From Christiangramia bathymodioli (GTDB taxonomy: Bacteria; Bacteroidota; Bacteroidia; Flavobacteriales; Flavobacteriaceae), in assembly GCA_009735695.1 (NCBI GenBank), contig SRSL01000006.1, positions 62,001-126,000 on the forward strand: a DNA stretch of 64,000 nt. Reading direction: 5' to 3'. The position numbers and the translations under genes were made by a program. Each line of letters begins with the position of its first letter. Position 1 is the first letter of the stretch. Below the pieces are notes generated by a model. The model was not told the origin of the DNA. It saw only the letters and a list, made by a program, of their open reading frames with translations, and ran no database searches. Positions 61,901-64,000 of this stretch are shown one piece after another.

Positions 61901-62609
61901 TTCAGAAAGGGAAATGGCTCGCGCCATGTATCTCGCAGGGTTTGATGTGAAGGATGTGCATATGACCGATCTTATCTCTGGAAGAGAAACATTAGAAGAC
62001 ATTCGATTTATAGCAGCGGTAGGAGGATTCTCAAATTCCGATGTGCTTGGAAGCGCGAAAGGTTGGGCAGGGGCCTTTCTTTATAATGAAAAGGCCAAAG
62101 AAGCCCTGGATAACTTCTTTTTGAGGGAAGACACCCTTTCTTTAGGAGTATGCAATGGATGCCAATTATTTATAGAACTTGGATTGATCAATCCTGATCA
62201 TGAGCAAAAGCCGAAAATGCTGCACAACGAATCTCATAAATTCGAGTGTAATTTTACTTCGGTTGAGATCCAGGAAAATAATTCAGTGATGCTATCCACT
62301 TTAGCTGGAAGCAAACTTGGGATCTGGGCTGCTCACGGGGAAGGTAAATTCAGTTTCCCTTATGAGGAAGAGAAATATAATATAGTTGGAAAGTATGGAT
62401 ATGAAGGATATCCTGCTAATCCAAATGGTTCTCATTATAATACGGCTGTGCTTACCGATGATACCGGGCGACACCTGGTAATGATGCCACACCTGGAGCG
62501 TTCTACCTTTCAGTGGAACTGGGCTCATTATCCAAAAGGCAGAAAGGATGAAGTTTCTCCCTGGCTAGAAGGTTTTGTGAATGCCAGAAAATGGTTAGAG
62601 AGTAAATAA
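58947..62609 (+). CDS. purL: Phosphoribosylformylglycinamidine synthase, single-chain
   Basis: Converts FGAR to FGAM using glutamine and ATP in purine synthesis. The 1220-residue protein is the large fused form: N-terminal PurS-like domain, two AIR-synthase-like halves (FSQVNSEHCRHKIFNG, KAETHNFPTTVEPFNGAATG, VASGGLITSL) and a C-terminal class I glutamine amidotransferase with nucleophile Cys in LGVCNGCQLFIELG and the HGEGKF active-site His. No small PurS or separate PurQ gene is needed. Ends in a terminator. Confidence 0.97.
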   Translation: MILFFGNQTTKVFAVETHSELSAQEISKLNWLFGNTQQINKSALADFFVGPRAAMITPWSTNAVEITQNMGIHGLIRIEEFLRVDEHFHDFDPMLSQKYDGLDQDIFDIHINPAPIIEVDDIEAFNQQEGLALNPEEVTYLENLAKKLGRKLTDSEVFGFSQVNSEHCRHKIFNGTFVIDGEEKPVSLFKMIRKTSEENPNEIVSAYKDNVAFINGPKVEQFAPKAPDVPEYYQVKDFDSVISLKAETHNFPTTVEPFNGAATGSGGEIRDRLAGGKGSLPLAGTAVYMTSYSRLEKDRQWENGMKERDWLYQTPMDILIKASNGASDFGNKFGQPLISGSVLTFEHEEHNRSLGYDKVIMLAGGIGYGKKNQALKDIPNEGDKIVVLGGENYRIGMGGAAVSSADTGEFSSGIELNAIQRSNPEMQKRAANAVRGMVESDENPIVSIHDHGAGGHLNCLSELVEEKGGKIDLDSLPVGDPTLSAKEIIGNESQERMGLVIGKDDIARLKRVADRERSPMYEVGDVTGDYRFTFEGEKSGQKPMDLELSDMFGSSPKTVMTDKTVKRNYDELDYSTARVHDYLNQVLQLEAVACKDWLTNKVDRCVSGRVAKQQTAGPLQLPLNNCGVMALDYKGKEGVATSIGHSPISALVDPVAGSRNSIAESLSNIVWAPLEKGLKSISLSANWMWPCNNEGEDARLYEAVEGVSNFAISLGINVPTGKDSLSMKQKYKDGEVISPGTVIISAAGHCNDITQVVEPVLQKDGGDIYYINLSQDSFKLGGSSFAQILNKIGSEVPTIKDEKKFAAAFNAVQELIKKDLILAGHDVASGGLITSLLEMCFAGGDLAAQLDLSILNEKDIVKLLFNENCGIIFQAKDASVEEILKEKGIEFFNIGKVISGEELKVRNAGADLSFNIPELRDVWYKTSFLLDEHQSGIDKATERYHNYKEQPLEFKFPEHFTGKLPEIDKGKPRIKAAIIREKGSNSEREMARAMYLAGFDVKDVHMTDLISGRETLEDIRFIAAVGGFSNSDVLGSAKGWAGAFLYNEKAKEALDNFFLREDTLSLGVCNGCQLFIELGLINPDHEQKPKMLHNESHKFECNFTSVEIQENNSVMLSTLAGSKLGIWAAHGEGKFSFPYEEEKYNIVGKYGYEGYPANPNGSHYNTAVLTDDTGRHLVMMPHLERSTFQWNWAHYPKGRKDEVSPWLEGFVNARKWLESK

Positions 62610-62610
62610 A

Positions 62611-62638
62611 AAAAAGGAGCTGAAAAGCTCCTTTTTTT
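62611..62638 (+). terminator. Terminator of purL
   Basis: Eleven-base-pair stem (62611-62621 with 62626-62636) closed by the GNRA-type loop GAAA, then T run. Confidence 0.85.
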
Positions 62639-62654
62639 ATTTTAAAAATCTCTA

Positions 62655-63245
62655 TTAGTTGCCCAGAGGATATTTCTCGAAGATATCATTTACCATATCC
62701 TGGATCCCACCAACGGTAGTTTGATTGTAGATATCATTAGAGGCTACACCTCTCCAAACGGTATTTTTTGTGTCACTATCAACCAATTGTACCACTAAGG
62801 TTCCTTCATCATAGGCGTAGGTATCAGTATTGTATCCAACTACATTATTATAGTTAGTATACCCATAGTAATAATACGGCTCATAATAAGGATTAATGGC
62901 GCTGACCCCATAAGAATAGGGATAAGTCGCGTAAACAGGATCTACATCGGTAGCCACTTCCTGGTCTACCTTGGTACTAACTAGCACTAAAAGATCGGGA
63001 TTTTGCCTGTCCAGTTCATAACCCTCCTGCTTTAAATTCTTATTGATAGCGTCTACGATAGTCGCGTTGACTTCCTCATCATTATAATTTCTGTTCTCTA
63101 CCTGGGCATTGGTATTCGGTAAATAGGCAAAACTATCGTACTTATCCAGATCTACATCGGTTGGCTGACTCGTATCTACTCTTAGTCCACAGCTGGTCAC
63201 TGCCATAATCAGAATAAATAACATCATTAAATTCAAACTTTTCAT
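62655..63245 (-). CDS. DUF4136 family lipoprotein
   Basis: A 196-residue lipoprotein (lipobox VTSC, Cys at 19) with DUF4136 features: VDLDKYDSFAYLP near the start, a tyrosine-rich central segment (about 108-142) and WRGVASNDI in the second half. After the lipidated cysteine come GLRV rather than acidic residues, so periplasmic retention rather than surface export is expected. Function unknown; convergent with purL. Confidence 0.88.
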   Translation of the reverse strand: MKSLNLMMLFILIMAVTSCGLRVDTSQPTDVDLDKYDSFAYLPNTNAQVENRNYNDEEVNATIVDAINKNLKQEGYELDRQNPDLLVLVSTKVDQEVATDVDPVYATYPYSYGVSAINPYYEPYYYYGYTNYNNVVGYNTDTYAYDEGTLVVQLVDSDTKNTVWRGVASNDIYNQTTVGGIQDMVNDIFEKYPLGN

Positions 63246-63500
63246 AACTCGTTTCTTTTTGGTTTAGGCTTAAAATAAGAAGCAATTAGCGCTATTTAGA
63301 ACTATTCAAGATGTTTAAAATTAGTTTAACCTTAGGGCTGAAATTTTAAAATAATTTATAATAATATGCTGGCTTTGAGTTCAGAAAATGATAAGCAATT
63401 GCAAAATTGCTAATCTTACAAATCTAATTTTGCAAAATTTCATTTGAATCAGCTAGTAAAATTGCTATTTTGCAAAGAATATCATAAACGACTCACTTCG
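63246..63500 (+). promoter_or_regulatory. Regulatory region before the acyl-CoA synthetase gene
   Basis: Intergenic gap between divergent genes. It holds a perfect 14-bp palindrome AATTTTGCAAAATT (63426-63439), a hairpin AGCAATT (63394-63400)/AATTGCT (63405-63411) and a half-site-like TATTTTGCAAAG at 63466-63477. These are candidate binding sites for a repressor of fatty-acid metabolism; inference only. Confidence 0.4.
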
Positions 63501-64000
63501 ATGAACGAAATAAAAAGACTCTTTGACTTTCCATATTATCAACTTGATAATCATCCACTCAAAGAAGCTTTCGCCACTAAATATAATGGCGAGTGGAAAA
63601 GCATTTCAACCCAAAAATATATAGACCAGGCCAATACGGTTAGCAGGGGGCTTCTAAAATTAGGTGTAAAGCCTAACGATAAGATCGCGGTGATCTCTTC
63701 CTCTAACCGCACGGAATGGAATATTCTGGATATAGGAATTTTGCAAATTGGAGCTCAAAATGTTCCGGTTTACCCTACCATTTCCGAAGAGGATTATGAA
63801 TATGTGATCAATCATAGTGAGGCTATTTACTGTTTCGTTTCAGATATAGAAGTGCTTCAGAAGGTAAATAGTATCAAAGAAAGGACTAAACTGAAAGAAG
63901 TTTACAGTTTTGATGATATTAAAACCTGTAAGAACTGGACCGAAGTTTTGAAAATGGGGGAAGATAAGGCGAACCAGGATGAAGTAGAACAGCTAAAAAA
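63501..64000 (+). CDS. AMP-forming long-chain acyl-CoA synthetase, partial
   Basis: The first 166 residues run off the window. Frame open from ATG 63501 (MNEIKRLFDFPYYQLDN). The N-terminal part of an AMP-binding synthetase is seen: ATKYNGEWKSISTQKYIDQA, RGLLKLGVKPNDKIAVISS, NRTEWNILDIGILQIGA and VPVYPTISEEDYEYVINHS, the last being a conserved early motif of long-chain fatty acid-CoA ligases. It would activate fatty acids to acyl-CoA at the membrane. The catalytic P-loop and C-terminal lid lie outside the window. Confidence 0.9.
   Translation, partial: MNEIKRLFDFPYYQLDNHPLKEAFATKYNGEWKSISTQKYIDQANTVSRGLLKLGVKPNDKIAVISSSNRTEWNILDIGILQIGAQNVPVYPTISEEDYEYVINHSEAIYCFVSDIEVLQKVNSIKERTKLKEVYSFDDIKTCKNWTEVLKMGEDKANQDEVEQLK

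Overview
The window is a gene-dense, low-GC chromosomal stretch of a marine-type Flavobacteriia member (Bacteroidota), most like Gramella/Christiangramia or a close relative; the genus is inferred from general protein character and no search was run. Evidence for Bacteroidota: promoters of the form TTTG-N18/19-TAnnTTTG, a weak role for Shine-Dalgarno sequences, acidic lipoprotein export signals (C-S-D-D-D), DUF4252/DUF4199/DUF6495-type families, a cobalamin riboswitch before a TonB receptor, ECF sigma/anti-sigma pairs, and a 950-residue CarB.

Layout. 1-6.2 kb: DUF502 protein, hisS, a MacB/FtsX-type permease, the rpsF-rpsR-rplI ribosomal operon and an orphan LytTR response regulator. 6.2-16.9 kb: priA, a DUF2147/chalcone-isomerase-like pair, nadC with a YihY membrane protein, rlmH-rdgB, a DEAD-box RNA helicase with a strikingly structured leader, and trmH. 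16.9-20 kb: two adjacent lipoproteins built of two and five CHRD domains with an exact 369-bp period. 20-26.5 kb: zinc-ligand-poor sirtuin, purB, an ECF sigma/anti-sigma/DUF4252 operon and an S41 protease. 26.5-32.8 kb: a complete vitamin B12 uptake locus (surface BtuG-like propeller and BtuB under a cobalamin riboswitch, with divergent btuF-btuC-btuD). 32.8-41 kb: rmuC, serine hydrolase, thioesterase, SBF transporter, carB, rpmH. 41-50 kb: small TPR protein, atypical thioredoxin-fold protein, lytic transglycosylase, pirin, mtaB, a sugar nucleotidyltransferase-like protein, rpmE2, a GT2 glycosyltransferase. 50-64 kb: phosphosugar mutase, MsbA-like exporter, a second ECF sigma module with a Spy/CpxP-like protein, a RsmB-type methyltransferase, purL, and the start of an acyl-CoA synthetase that runs off the window.

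How it fits together: most of the window is housekeeping (translation, purine/pyrimidine and NAD synthesis, replication restart, RNA modification) broken by envelope-facing modules: B12 capture, CHRD lipoproteins and two sigma-factor modules. There is no prophage, transposase, CRISPR array, rRNA or tRNA. The least ordinary signals are the mutually exclusive hairpins in the DEAD-helicase leader (12.86-12.98 kb), the CHRD tandem arrays, and several enzymes that have lost family-defining residues (sirtuin zinc cysteines, thioredoxin CxxC, GNAT P-loop, CarB allosteric domain).
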